A DNA stretch of 14,952 nucleotides from UBA5499 sp002426275. Lineage in GTDB: Bacteria; Bacillota; DTU084. The number at the start of each line of letters is the position of its first letter. Positions within the stretch are counted from its first letter, which is position 1. The position numbers were made by a program, and so were the translations under genes. The notes beneath the pieces were generated by a model. That model did no database searches, had not been told where the DNA came from, and saw nothing but the letters and a program-made list of their open reading frames with translations. Below, one piece after another: positions 6,661-13,478 of the stretch. The DNA lies in assembly GCA_937888735.1 (NCBI GenBank), contig CALASN010000196.1, forward strand, positions 1 to 14,952, written 5' to 3'.

Positions 6661-6685
6661 TAAAAAACTCCGCAAACAACGGAGC
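6661..6685 (-). terminator. Minus-strand intrinsic terminator-like hairpin
   Basis: Read on the minus strand, CTCCG and CGGAG (complement of 6680-6684 and 6668-6672) pair around TTGTTTG, extend by a G-T and an A-T pair, and run straight into TTTTTTA (complement of 6661-6667) and further T-rich sequence. This is the form of a rho-independent terminator. No minus-strand gene lies upstream of it within the window, so it would end antisense transcription of the ABC ATPase gene, or be a relic of a lost gene. On the plus strand it is only a hairpin in the leader. Confidence 0.5.
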
Positions 6686-6728
6686 TTAAGCTGGAGCTGA
6701 ATCAGATTTCAGGAAGGAGGCAGGAAAA

Positions 6729-7841
6729 TTGGCTCAGGTAGTCTTGGAACACGTTTATAAGCGGTTTGGTAATGTTTTAGCGGTCAATGACGCCACTTTG
6801 GAGATTAAGGATAAAGAGTTTGTGGTTCTAGTGGGACCTAGCGGCTGCGGCAAATCCACCACATTGAGAATGGTTGCGGGGCTGGAGGAAATTACAGAGG
6901 GCAACATTTATATCGGCGAGACCTTGGTGAACGATGTGCCGCCAAAGGATCGGGACATCGCCATGGTCTTTCAGAACTATGCCCTCTATCCACATATGGA
7001 TGTGTACAATAACATGGCCTTCGGTTTGAAACTGCGGAAATTGCCCAGAGCCGAGATCGACCGGAGGGTGAAAGAAGCGGCCAGAACTTTGAGCATCAGC
7101 AATCTCTTGGATCGGAAACCAAAGGCTCTCTCAGGCGGGCAGAGGCAGAGGGTCGCTTTGGGAAGAGCTATTGTGCGGGAGCCTAAGGTCTTTCTCATGG
7201 ATGAGCCTCTTTCTAACCTGGATGCCAAACTCAGGGTGCAGATGCGCTCCGAGCTCAGTAAATTGCATAATCGGCTGCAGACAACCATTATTTACGTTAC
7301 CCACGATCAGACCGAGGCTATGACCATGGGCGATCGGATCGTGGTCATGAAAGACGGGTTGATCCAACAGGTAGGAGCTCCCATGGATATTTACCGCAAT
7401 CCGTGTAACGTGTTCGTGGCAGGCTTCATCGGCAGTCCGGCCATGAACTTCATCAATGTAAAGCTCTTGCGGGACGAGCAGGACGAACTATATCTGGAAG
7501 GCGCAGATTTCAAACTTAAGGTGCCGGCCGAGAAGAAAGCCAGCTTTAAAAATTTGCTTTCCTATCTGAACAAACAGCTGATTTTAGGGATCAGGCCGGA
7601 AGATATCGAAGATCGGGCGGTGGTTCCCGATGCGGATCCTGAGTCTTGTTTCAAAGCTATGGTGGAAGTCACCGAGCCTATGGGCTCTGAGCTTTACTGT
7701 TACCTGACCGTGGGAGGTTCTCTGATTACTGCCAGGGTGGATGCTTACAGCACGGCCCGGGCGGACACCGCTCATGAATTTTTCGCCAATATGAAGATGA
7801 TGCACGTTTTCGATCCTGTCACTGAAAAAGCCGTTTTGTAG
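6729..7841 (+). CDS. MsmX/UgpC-type sugar ABC transporter ATP-binding protein
   Basis: The ATPase that powers carbohydrate uptake by CUT1-type ABC importers, as a dimer on the inner face of the membrane. Its 370 residues contain Walker A GPSGCGKST (36-44), Q-loop Gln82 (FQNYALYPH), the LSGGQ signature (134-138), Walker B ending in Asp158-Glu159, the D-loop SNLD (162-165) and H-loop His192. The region after residue 235 is the MalK/UgpC-type OB-fold (TOBE) domain, with LGIRPEDIED. The start is TTG 6729 with AAGGAGG (6714-6720) eight bases upstream. No permease or binding protein lies beside it. This is known for MsmX, one ATPase shared by several importers, but does not prove it here. A strong terminator follows directly. 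Confidence 0.92.
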   Translation: MAQVVLEHVYKRFGNVLAVNDATLEIKDKEFVVLVGPSGCGKSTTLRMVAGLEEITEGNIYIGETLVNDVPPKDRDIAMVFQNYALYPHMDVYNNMAFGLKLRKLPRAEIDRRVKEAARTLSISNLLDRKPKALSGGQRQRVALGRAIVREPKVFLMDEPLSNLDAKLRVQMRSELSKLHNRLQTTIIYVTHDQTEAMTMGDRIVVMKDGLIQQVGAPMDIYRNPCNVFVAGFIGSPAMNFINVKLLRDEQDELYLEGADFKLKVPAEKKASFKNLLSYLNKQLILGIRPEDIEDRAVVPDADPESCFKAMVEVTEPMGSELYCYLTVGGSLITARVDAYSTARADTAHEFFANMKMMHVFDPVTEKAVL

Positions 7842-7853
7842 AGCGCTTAAGGT

Positions 7854-7883
7854 AAGCGGGGAGCAATTCCCCGCTTTTTTTTT
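7854..7883 (+). terminator. Intrinsic terminator after the ABC ATPase gene
   Basis: A nine-bp GC-rich stem (7854-7862 with 7868-7876) closes the loop GCAAT and is followed by an unbroken run of nine Ts (7875-7883). It starts 12 bases after the stop codon and separates the ABC ATPase transcript from the ROK-to-tsaD operon. Confidence 0.95.
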
Positions 7884-7991
7884 GCCAAAAAATAACAGTT
7901 GAGGCAGCCATAAGCAAAGCTGGAGAAAGAAGGATTTTTCCGTCTGGTGGTGAAATAATTCTTTGAGAGAGTAATACGAGGGGGAACCGTT
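7884..7991 (+). other. Leader/promoter region of the ten-gene operon
   Basis: Because a strong terminator precedes it, transcription of the following ten genes should begin in this 108-bp gap. I find no convincing -35/-10 pair at standard spacing; the best fragments are TAATTC (7956-7961) and TAATAC (7972-7977) without good -35 partners. An activator-dependent or alternative-sigma promoter is possible. Confidence 0.35.
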
Positions 7992-8993
7992 TTGAAAGAG
8001 TGCTTGGTAGCGGTAGATGTGGGGGGTACCAATATCGCCAGCGGGCTTGTGGATTTTCAGGGAAACGTGCTGGCCCGCGGCAAAAAGCCAACTTGCGCCG
8101 GCACAGGCGTCCAGAATGTGCTGGGGAGGATCATGGACGCTGTGGCGGCGGAAATTGAAAAATCCCAAGCGTTGGGGTGCACTCCCGTGGGAGTCGGCTT
8201 GGGCATACCTGGGCTGCAGGATAGCCTGAAAGGTTTATCTTACAGTGCGGCCAATCTCGATCCCGCGTGGAAACAGATCAAAGTTACGGCACAGGTGGAA
8301 CAGCGGTTTGGTCTGCCCGCGGAGATGGACAACGATGTCCGCTGCCATGCCCTGGGTGAAAAGTTGTACGGGGCGGGGCGGGGAGTGGAAAATCTGATTT
8401 TAATCACATTGGGCACCGGAATCGGCGCCGGCATTTTTTTGAATGGGAAAATGTTCTACGGCGCCGGCGGCTGCGGCGGCGAAGTTGGACACGTCACGAT
8501 TATGGAAGACGGTCCCCTCTGCAGTTGCGGCAATCATGGCTGCGTGGAGGCCCTCTGCGGCGCGCCTGGGATCAGCAGACGAGCCAGGGAGGAGATAGCA
8601 GCCGGCGTCCAAAGTAAAATCTTGGCTCTGGCCGGAGGAGATCTGAATGCCGTCACGCCTAAGTTGATCTATGAAGCGGCGCTGGCCGGAGATCCACTGG
8701 CGGAAAAAGTGATGGCTCAGACTGGGAACTATCTGGGCATTGCCATGGCGGGAGTGGTGAATATCATAAATCCCGAGCTTTTGATCATCGGCGGCGGCGT
8801 GGCCGGGGCCGGTGAGATGCTCATCGGGAAAGTGCGCGAGACGATTAAAAAACGGGCCATGGCGCAGCAGGCTGCTTTGGTTAAAGTCGTCTCTGCCGAG
8901 CTTGGAGAAGACGCCGGCCTAATCGGTGCCGCCATGTTGCTTCCTGTGAGAGGAAGGATAGATTCTCAACGGATGGAGCAAAATTTAAGATAG
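7992..8993 (+). CDS. ROK-family sugar kinase (first copy)
   Basis: An ATP-dependent hexose kinase of the ROK family, 333 residues, cytoplasmic. The N-terminal phosphate-binding motif is AVDVGGTNIASG (residues 7-18). Asp115 in DNDV is the expected catalytic base, LGTGIGAGI (140-148) is the adenosine-side motif, and EVGH (164-167) contacts the sugar. The ROK zinc site is complete: His167 with Cys177, Cys179 and Cys184 (CSCGNHGC). The start is TTG 7992 with GAGGGGG (7978-7984) seven bases upstream. It is the first gene of the long operon, 21 bp before the isomerase. Its motifs differ from those of the second ROK kinase of the operon (DNDVRC against GNDANL), suggesting a different sugar. Glucose, mannose, fructose or an N-acetylhexosamine are possible; a kinase-type rather than repressor-type ROK is indicated because no helix-turn-helix is present. 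Confidence 0.88.
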   Translation: MKECLVAVDVGGTNIASGLVDFQGNVLARGKKPTCAGTGVQNVLGRIMDAVAAEIEKSQALGCTPVGVGLGIPGLQDSLKGLSYSAANLDPAWKQIKVTAQVEQRFGLPAEMDNDVRCHALGEKLYGAGRGVENLILITLGTGIGAGIFLNGKMFYGAGGCGGEVGHVTIMEDGPLCSCGNHGCVEALCGAPGISRRAREEIAAGVQSKILALAGGDLNAVTPKLIYEAALAGDPLAEKVMAQTGNYLGIAMAGVVNIINPELLIIGGGVAGAGEMLIGKVRETIKKRAMAQQAALVKVVSAELGEDAGLIGAAMLLPVRGRIDSQRMEQNLR

Positions 8994-9014
8994 AGGCGAA
9001 TGGGAGTGGAAGTT

Positions 9015-10073
9015 ATGGATTTAGACCAGTTGACGGACTATGGACAGTTGGATCCCAGCGGCATGGGAGAGTGGATTGAAGATCTCCCTCAGCAGTGCCA
9101 GCAAGCGCGCCGGTTAGCATTGGATTTTGCGCTGCCGGCTTTTGGCGAGATCCGGCAGGTTGTGATTTTGGGAATGGGCGGTTCCGCCATCGGCGGAGAT
9201 CTGCTGCGGGTTCTCTTGGAAAGAGAAGCCAAGACGCCGTTTTTTGTCAATCGCGCCTATGATCTGCCCGGCTTTGTGGGGCCGGAGACCCTGGTGATCG
9301 CTTCCAGCTATTCGGGCAACACTGAGGAGACTTTGGCCGGCTACCAGGAGGCCAAAGGGCGTGGAGCGAAGCTGCTTGCCATCACCACGGGCGGTAAGCT
9401 GGCTCAGAAGGCCGAGGCGGACGGAGTGGGAACCATTTTCATTCCGGGCGGGCTGTCTCCTAGGGCGGCTTTGGGTTACAGCTTTGTGCCGCTTTTGATT
9501 ACAGCCTGGCGCCTGGGGCTTTGTTCAGATAAGAGCCGGGAGCTTGAGGCCACGATTCGGAGCCTGAAAGACCTTCGCGGCCGCTACGGGAAAGAAGCGC
9601 CAACCGAACAAAATCTCGCCAAGCAGCTGGCCAGAAAAGTTTACGGCCGGATTCCCCTGTTCTATGGCGTCTCGGGTTACAGATCCGTTGTGGCAACCAG
9701 GCTGAAAGGCCAGATCAATGAGAACGCCAAAAATCTGGCTTTTTATAACGTTTTTCCTGAACTAAACCACAATGAGCTTGTGGGCTGGGAAGAGCCGGCT
9801 TTGACGCGGCAAATTGAAGTGCTGGTGCTGAGGGATAAAAATGAATCGGCCCGTATTCGGACTAGAATCCAAGTGACGGAAGATATCATTCGCCCAAGAG
9901 CGTCCGAGATCGTCGAACTGTGGGCGGAGGGTGAATCGGAGTTGGAGCGGATGTTTTCCCTGATTTACCTGGGTGATTATCTCAGTTACTATTTGGCTCT
10001 GCTCAATCAGATCGATCCTGCGCCTGTGAAGGTGATCGATCGGCTGAAAGGTGAGCTGGCTAAGCTCGGGTAA
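9015..10073 (+). CDS. Bifunctional phosphoglucose/phosphomannose isomerase
   Basis: Interconverts glucose-6-phosphate or mannose-6-phosphate with fructose-6-phosphate. From ATG 9015 it has 352 residues in two SIS domains. GMGGSAIGGD (53-62) and SSYSGNTEET (97-106) bind the sugar phosphate. PRAALGY (149-155) is a family hallmark. The second domain has INENAKN with Glu236 and FPELNHNEL with His252, the catalytic pair known in this group. IDPAPVKVID lies near the C-terminus. I prefer ATG 9015 because GGGAG (9002-9006) stands eight bases before it and family members begin near this point. An in-frame ATG at 9000 adds five residues but has a poor ribosome site. Lying between two sugar kinases, it would take their products into glycolysis. 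Confidence 0.9.
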   Translation: MDLDQLTDYGQLDPSGMGEWIEDLPQQCQQARRLALDFALPAFGEIRQVVILGMGGSAIGGDLLRVLLEREAKTPFFVNRAYDLPGFVGPETLVIASSYSGNTEETLAGYQEAKGRGAKLLAITTGGKLAQKAEADGVGTIFIPGGLSPRAALGYSFVPLLITAWRLGLCSDKSRELEATIRSLKDLRGRYGKEAPTEQNLAKQLARKVYGRIPLFYGVSGYRSVVATRLKGQINENAKNLAFYNVFPELNHNELVGWEEPALTRQIEVLVLRDKNESARIRTRIQVTEDIIRPRASEIVELWAEGESELERMFSLIYLGDYLSYYLALLNQIDPAPVKVIDRLKGELAKLG

Positions 10074-10085
10074 GGAGGAGAAACT

Positions 10086-11042
10086 GTGACACAAAAGTTT
10101 GGAATCGGCGTAGATTTGGGCGGTACGAAAATAGCCACCGCATTGGTTGACGGCGAAGGGAGGGTTTTGGCGCGCACTTCCTGTTTAACCGAGGCTCAAG
10201 ACGGCGTCCAGAAGGTTTTGGAACGGATGTACGGGACTGTGGACGACGTGTTAACCGAGGCGGGGATTGACGTCGGTCAGCTGGCGGGAATCGGAATCGG
10301 CTCGCCCGGCCCCCTGGATTCCAAGACTGGGGTTGTGCTCAACGCCCCCAATCTGGGCTGGAGGAACGTGCCCCTCGGCGAATTGTTCCGCCAGAGGTTC
10401 CAGGTGCCAATTCAGGTGGGCAATGATGCCAATTTGGCAGGTTTAGGCGAGAAATGGCTGGGCGCGGGCAAAGGGGTCTCGGATCTCCTTTATCTGACAG
10501 TGAGCACAGGCATTGGCGGCGGCATCATCATAGACGGCAAAATTCATACGGGCGCTCATGATATTGCCGGCGAAGTGGGGCATATTATCGTTAAGCGGGA
10601 CGGTCCGCTCTGCGGTTGCGGCAGACGTGGTTGTCTGGAGGCCATGGCTTCCGGCACTGCCATCGCCAGAGAGGCTAAGGCTGGTTTGAAGCGGGGTGAA
10701 AGCTCGCTTTTGGCGAAGCTTGCTGGCGCCGGAGAGCCCACCGCCAAACACGTTGGCGAGGCGGCCAGAAGTGGTGATCCGTTTTCCACCAAACTCCTTC
10801 GGGAGAGCTTCACTTACCTCGGACTTGGCATCGTAAGCCTGCTGAACGTGCTGGATCCGGAAATGGTGGTCATCGGAGGCGGAGTTTCCAACTTGGACGA
10901 TTTGCTTTTTGATCCCGTACGCGAGATAGTCAAGGAGAATTTTGGCGCTTCTCCTTTGGCTGACGTGCCCATTGTGAAAGCGGAATTAGGAGCCGATGTG
11001 GGAGTGCTGGGGGCTGCAATGTTAGTGGTAGCGCAAAATTAA
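10086..11042 (+). CDS. ROK-family glucokinase-like kinase (second copy)
   Basis: A second ROK hexose kinase, 318 residues, closest in motif wording to bacterial ROK glucokinases. GVDLGGTKIATAL (8-20) binds phosphate, Asp114 in GNDAN is the catalytic residue, STGIGGGI (140-147) is the nucleotide-side motif and EVGH (163-166) contacts the sugar. The zinc ligands His166, Cys176, Cys178 and Cys183 (CGCGRRGC) are all present. The start is GTG 10086, with AAGGAGGAG (10072-10080) overlapping the isomerase stop codon, so translation is probably coupled. Phosphorylation of glucose to glucose-6-phosphate would directly feed the isomerase. The two kinases of the operon are clearly homologous but diverged well beyond a recent duplication. 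Confidence 0.9.
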   Translation: MTQKFGIGVDLGGTKIATALVDGEGRVLARTSCLTEAQDGVQKVLERMYGTVDDVLTEAGIDVGQLAGIGIGSPGPLDSKTGVVLNAPNLGWRNVPLGELFRQRFQVPIQVGNDANLAGLGEKWLGAGKGVSDLLYLTVSTGIGGGIIIDGKIHTGAHDIAGEVGHIIVKRDGPLCGCGRRGCLEAMASGTAIAREAKAGLKRGESSLLAKLAGAGEPTAKHVGEAARSGDPFSTKLLRESFTYLGLGIVSLLNVLDPEMVVIGGGVSNLDDLLFDPVREIVKENFGASPLADVPIVKAELGADVGVLGAAMLVVAQN

Positions 11043-11055
11043 GGGGGTAGGCCAA

Positions 11056-11319
11056 ATGCGAAGGGTTACTATTTACCTGCCGGATGAAGTCTATGCTGAG
11101 GTTGAATCCGCAAAATGGGGTTGGGGTTCAAAAAGCGAAATGCTCAGGGAATTAGTTGCCAGCTGTCTTGGAGAGTGGAGAAGTGGTGCGCAGAGACGGC
11201 GTTTGGCCATGGGCTATCAGCAAATGGGGGAACTAAATTGTCAGCTGTCGGAGGAGGCCATGCTTCAGGACTCCTGCACATTGGACGAATATGAAGAATA
11301 TATCACAAGACAATCTTGA
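11056..11319 (+). CDS. MazE/NdoAI-like antitoxin
   Basis: An 87-residue ribbon-helix-helix protein that would neutralise the MazF toxin and autoregulate by DNA binding. The N-terminus RRVTIYLPDEVYAEVE (2-17) is the DNA-contacting beta strand and first helix, followed by the second helix SKSEMLRELV. The C-terminal half (MGYQQMGELN, then an acidic LDEYEEYI tail) resembles the toxin-wrapping part of Bacillus NdoAI. The start is ATG 11056 with GGGGG (11043-11047) eight bases upstream. It overlaps the toxin gene by 29 bp. It has no visible promoter of its own, so it depends at least partly on the sugar-gene transcript. Confidence 0.88.
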   Translation: MRRVTIYLPDEVYAEVESAKWGWGSKSEMLRELVASCLGEWRSGAQRRRLAMGYQQMGELNCQLSEEAMLQDSCTLDEYEEYITRQS

Positions 11320-11665
11320 AGTGAGGAGAGGAGATCTGTTTTTTGCAGATCTCAATCCTGTGGTGGGCTCAGAACAAGGCGGCAGACGGCCGGTGGTGGT
11401 ACTGCAAAACGATATTGGCAATCAGTACAGCCCAACCACCATCGTTGCCGCCATCACTTCCCGTCTCAAGAAAGCTAAATTGCCGACTCACGTGGAGATC
11501 AAGGCCAATAACTTTTCTTTGGTTAAGAATTCGGTAGTGCTTTTGGAACAACTGCGCACAATCGATAAGAAACGCTTGGGAGAGCGTATCGGACACTTAA
11601 GCGCCGACGTCATGGCGGAGATAGATGAGGCTTTGTTGATCAGCATGGGGCTTAAATGTTTATAA
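11291..11665 (+). CDS. mazF: MazF/NdoA-like endoribonuclease toxin
   Basis: A sequence-specific, ribosome-independent mRNA endoribonuclease of the PemK/MazF family. The 124-residue product is very close to the Bacillus NdoA pattern: RRGDLFFADLNPVVGSEQGG, then QNDIGN, AAIT, KLPTHVEI and LLEQLRTIDK. The catalytic pair of B. subtilis MazF (Arg25, Thr48) corresponds to Arg33 and Thr56, so the enzyme appears active. The assigned ATG 11291 lies inside the antitoxin gene, has only a weak ribosome site and adds eight residues relative to Bacillus. An in-frame GTG at 11321, just after the antitoxin stop, would give the usual N-terminus but lacks any Shine-Dalgarno sequence. Either start implies coupling to antitoxin translation. 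Confidence 0.93.
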   Translation: MKNISQDNLEVRRGDLFFADLNPVVGSEQGGRRPVVVLQNDIGNQYSPTTIVAAITSRLKKAKLPTHVEIKANNFSLVKNSVVLLEQLRTIDKKRLGERIGHLSADVMAEIDEALLISMGLKCL

Positions 11666-11687
11666 CGTATTCAGATAAGGAGCGATT

Positions 11688-12389
11688 ATGCGGCCGTTAA
11701 TCGGAATTATCTCAGGAATCGGCAGCTATGAGGAACGCGAACGGTTTTATGTTAATAGCGACTATGTGGAGGCTGTGACGGCTGCCGGCGGACTGCCTTT
11801 TTTAATTCCTCCAGTAGCTGTGGAATCTTATCTGCCGCTTCTGCAGGGTCTTCTCTTGCCGGGCGGAATCGATCTGGATCCCGGGCTTTACGGCGAGGAG
11901 CCTAAGGTCGGTCTGGGACAAGTAAATCCAAAGTTGGATCAAGCGGAACAAACTCTCGTCAAGGCTGCCTTAGAGGCAGCTCTTCCCATTTTTGGCATCT
12001 GTAGAGGAATGCAGGCTTTGGTTGTAGCGACAGGCGGCGCGCTCTATCAAGATTTGGAGCAGAGCGGCATCCGGCTTGCCCACAGGCAGACAAGTCCCCC
12101 GCATTGTCCCTGGCACAAAATCAAGGTGGCGGCAGGCAGCCGTCTGGAGTCCCTTTTGGGCGCTCAGCGTCGGGTTAATAGCTTTCATCATCAGGGAGCC
12201 CGGAAACTTGCGGGGCTGCGGTCCGTGGCCTGGAGCAGCGACGGATTGGTGGAGGCTGTGGAAGGGGAGCCCTTTGTTTTGGGAGTGCAGTGGCATCCTG
12301 AGATGATGTGGAAAACTCAGCCGGAGCAATTGGAACTTTTTCGCGCTTTTGTGGAGGCAAGCGATGTTGCTGGAAATAAGAAGCGATAG
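11688..12389 (+). CDS. Gamma-glutamyl-gamma-aminobutyrate hydrolase-like (peptidase C26)
   Basis: A class-I glutamine-amidotransferase-fold hydrolase, 233 residues. The nucleophile Cys105 sits in the elbow FGICRGMQ, and His203 with Glu205 in VQWHPE completes the triad. PGGIDLDP (58-65) is the PuuD/C26 signature. Such enzymes cleave gamma-glutamyl amides, for example gamma-glutamyl-GABA in putrescine breakdown, but none of the other Puu-pathway genes is nearby, so the substrate is uncertain. The start is ATG 11688 with AAGGAG (11677-11682) five bases upstream. The 3' end overlaps tsaE by 26 bp, which ties its translation to the tRNA-modification genes. Confidence 0.87.
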   Translation: MRPLIGIISGIGSYEERERFYVNSDYVEAVTAAGGLPFLIPPVAVESYLPLLQGLLLPGGIDLDPGLYGEEPKVGLGQVNPKLDQAEQTLVKAALEAALPIFGICRGMQALVVATGGALYQDLEQSGIRLAHRQTSPPHCPWHKIKVAAGSRLESLLGAQRRVNSFHHQGARKLAGLRSVAWSSDGLVEAVEGEPFVLGVQWHPEMMWKTQPEQLELFRAFVEASDVAGNKKR

Positions 12390-12816
12390 TCCCCAGCGGA
12401 CGGAGAAAATAGGCTGGCAGCTTGGCAAGGGACTGACCGGAGGCGAAGTGATCGCTCTGTTCGGCCAGCTGGGGGCCGGGAAGACCGTATTCGCGAAGGG
12501 GCTTGCCCGAGGTCTCGGCGTAGCCGAGCAAGTGACCAGCCCTACTTTCACCTTGCTGAAAGAATATCAGGGCCGCTTGCCCCTCTATCATATTGACGCC
12601 TACAGGCTTTCTTCAGCTGAGGAAGCGGAACTCTGCGGCTTGGCGGAATATTTCTGGCAAGGGGGCGTAGTAGTTGTGGAATGGCCCCAAAATATCTGGG
12701 AGCTGATTCCCGAAACCGCCCTGGAGGTGACAATCTCTCAACTGCCGGAGGCGAGGAAGCTCAGCTTTCGGGGAGGCGCAAACTGGTCTAAAATAGGAGA
12801 GTTGATTGGCGGATGA
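12364..12816 (+). CDS. tsaE: tRNA t6A biosynthesis ATPase TsaE
   Basis: A small ATPase needed for bacterial N6-threonylcarbamoyladenosine (t6A37) formation, acting on the TsaB-TsaD complex. The product has 150 residues from ATG 12364. Walker A is GQLGAGKT (34-41); SPTFTLLKEY, HIDAYRL and the Walker-B-like VVVVEWP follow in family order. ATG 12364 is chosen because GGAGG (12352-12356) lies seven bases before it; an in-frame TTG at 12349 would add five residues and overlaps that site. It overlaps the preceding hydrolase gene by 26 bp and tsaB by 4 bp. Confidence 0.93.
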   Translation: MLLEIRSDSPQRTEKIGWQLGKGLTGGEVIALFGQLGAGKTVFAKGLARGLGVAEQVTSPTFTLLKEYQGRLPLYHIDAYRLSSAEEAELCGLAEYFWQGGVVVVEWPQNIWELIPETALEVTISQLPEARKLSFRGGANWSKIGELIGG

Positions 12817-13478
12817 TTCTTGCCTTAGAGACGGCTACGGCAACAGGCAGCGTGGCCTTGTACGATAAAAACTTGGTGGGAGAATCCACGCTCAGCATTC
12901 AGCGTACGCACTCGGAACGCTTAATGCCGGCGGTGGTCGCGATTTTGCGGGACGCGGGTGTGGAACCCGTACAGCTCACAGCCATCGCGGTCTCTTTGGG
13001 CCCCGGATCATTTACTGGCCTGCGCATCGGCGTGATGACAGCCAAAACCTTGGCCTGGAGCCTGAGCGTGCCCCTGGTGGGCATTCCCACGCTAGATGCC
13101 ATGGCCTGGAATTTGCGCTATGGTCGGGGCCTTTTGTGTCCGGTGCTCAATTGCCGGCGCGGGGATGTATACGGCGCTTTGTATCTGGCAGACGGCGCTT
13201 CGGAACCGCAAAGGCAAACAGATTATCTGGCTTTGCCCCTGACCCAGCTGCAGTCGGAGGCCGAGTCTTTTCCGGGGCCGCAATACTGGCTGGGAGATCT
13301 GACGCCGGAATCCGGAGCAGGTATTGTGGTCACCGGCGAGCTTGCGCTGCCCAAGGCGGCGGCTGTGGCACAGTTGGCGCAAAGGCGCCTGAGCCAGGGG
13401 GAAACAGAGGATCCAGCTTCTGTCGTTCCGCTTTATGTGCGCGGCAGCGCCGCCAAACCGAGGAGGGCGCCGCATTGA
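12813..13478 (+). CDS. tsaB: tRNA t6A biosynthesis protein TsaB
   Basis: The non-catalytic ASKHA-fold partner that dimerises with TsaD in the threonylcarbamoyl-transferase complex. Its 221 residues begin with ILALETATATGSVALY, followed by HSERLMP (about 33-39) and the family hallmark SLGPGSFTGLRIG (about 66-78). The metal-binding histidines of TsaD are lacking, as usual for TsaB. ATG 12813 overlaps the tsaE stop as ATGA, and the stop overlaps the rimI start as TTGA, so the three are translationally coupled. Confidence 0.93.
   Translation: MILALETATATGSVALYDKNLVGESTLSIQRTHSERLMPAVVAILRDAGVEPVQLTAIAVSLGPGSFTGLRIGVMTAKTLAWSLSVPLVGIPTLDAMAWNLRYGRGLLCPVLNCRRGDVYGALYLADGASEPQRQTDYLALPLTQLQSEAESFPGPQYWLGDLTPESGAGIVVTGELALPKAAAVAQLAQRRLSQGETEDPASVVPLYVRGSAAKPRRAPH

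Larger units (their letters stand above)
6467..6728. other. Intergenic stretch with structured putative leader
   Basis: These 262 AT-rich bases hold no credible gene. I see two promoter-like pairs: TTGAAA (6484-6489) with TGATAA (6507-6512), 17 bp apart, and TTGGCT (6543-6548) with TATTAA (6566-6571), also 17 bp apart. There is a 7-bp hairpin (6581-6587 with 6605-6611), a purine-rich GGGAGG (6625-6630) without a convincing gene after it, a minus-strand terminator-like hairpin (6661-6685) and the palindrome AGCTTAAGCT (6683-6692). The stretch ends with AAGGAGG (6714-6720), which serves the ABC ATPase. A regulated leader is possible, but no known riboswitch class is recognised. Confidence 0.55.

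Noticed and set aside
7584..8168. Minus-strand open frame of 194 codons across the ABC ATPase end and first ROK kinase
   Set aside because: It crosses a strong plus-strand terminator and two real genes, and its translation shows no domain pattern.
13136..13474. Long N-terminal extension of rimI
   Set aside because: This part lies inside tsaB in another frame and is low-complexity Ala/Arg/Gly. A strong AGGAGGG precedes the TTG at 13475, where the acetyltransferase domain begins.
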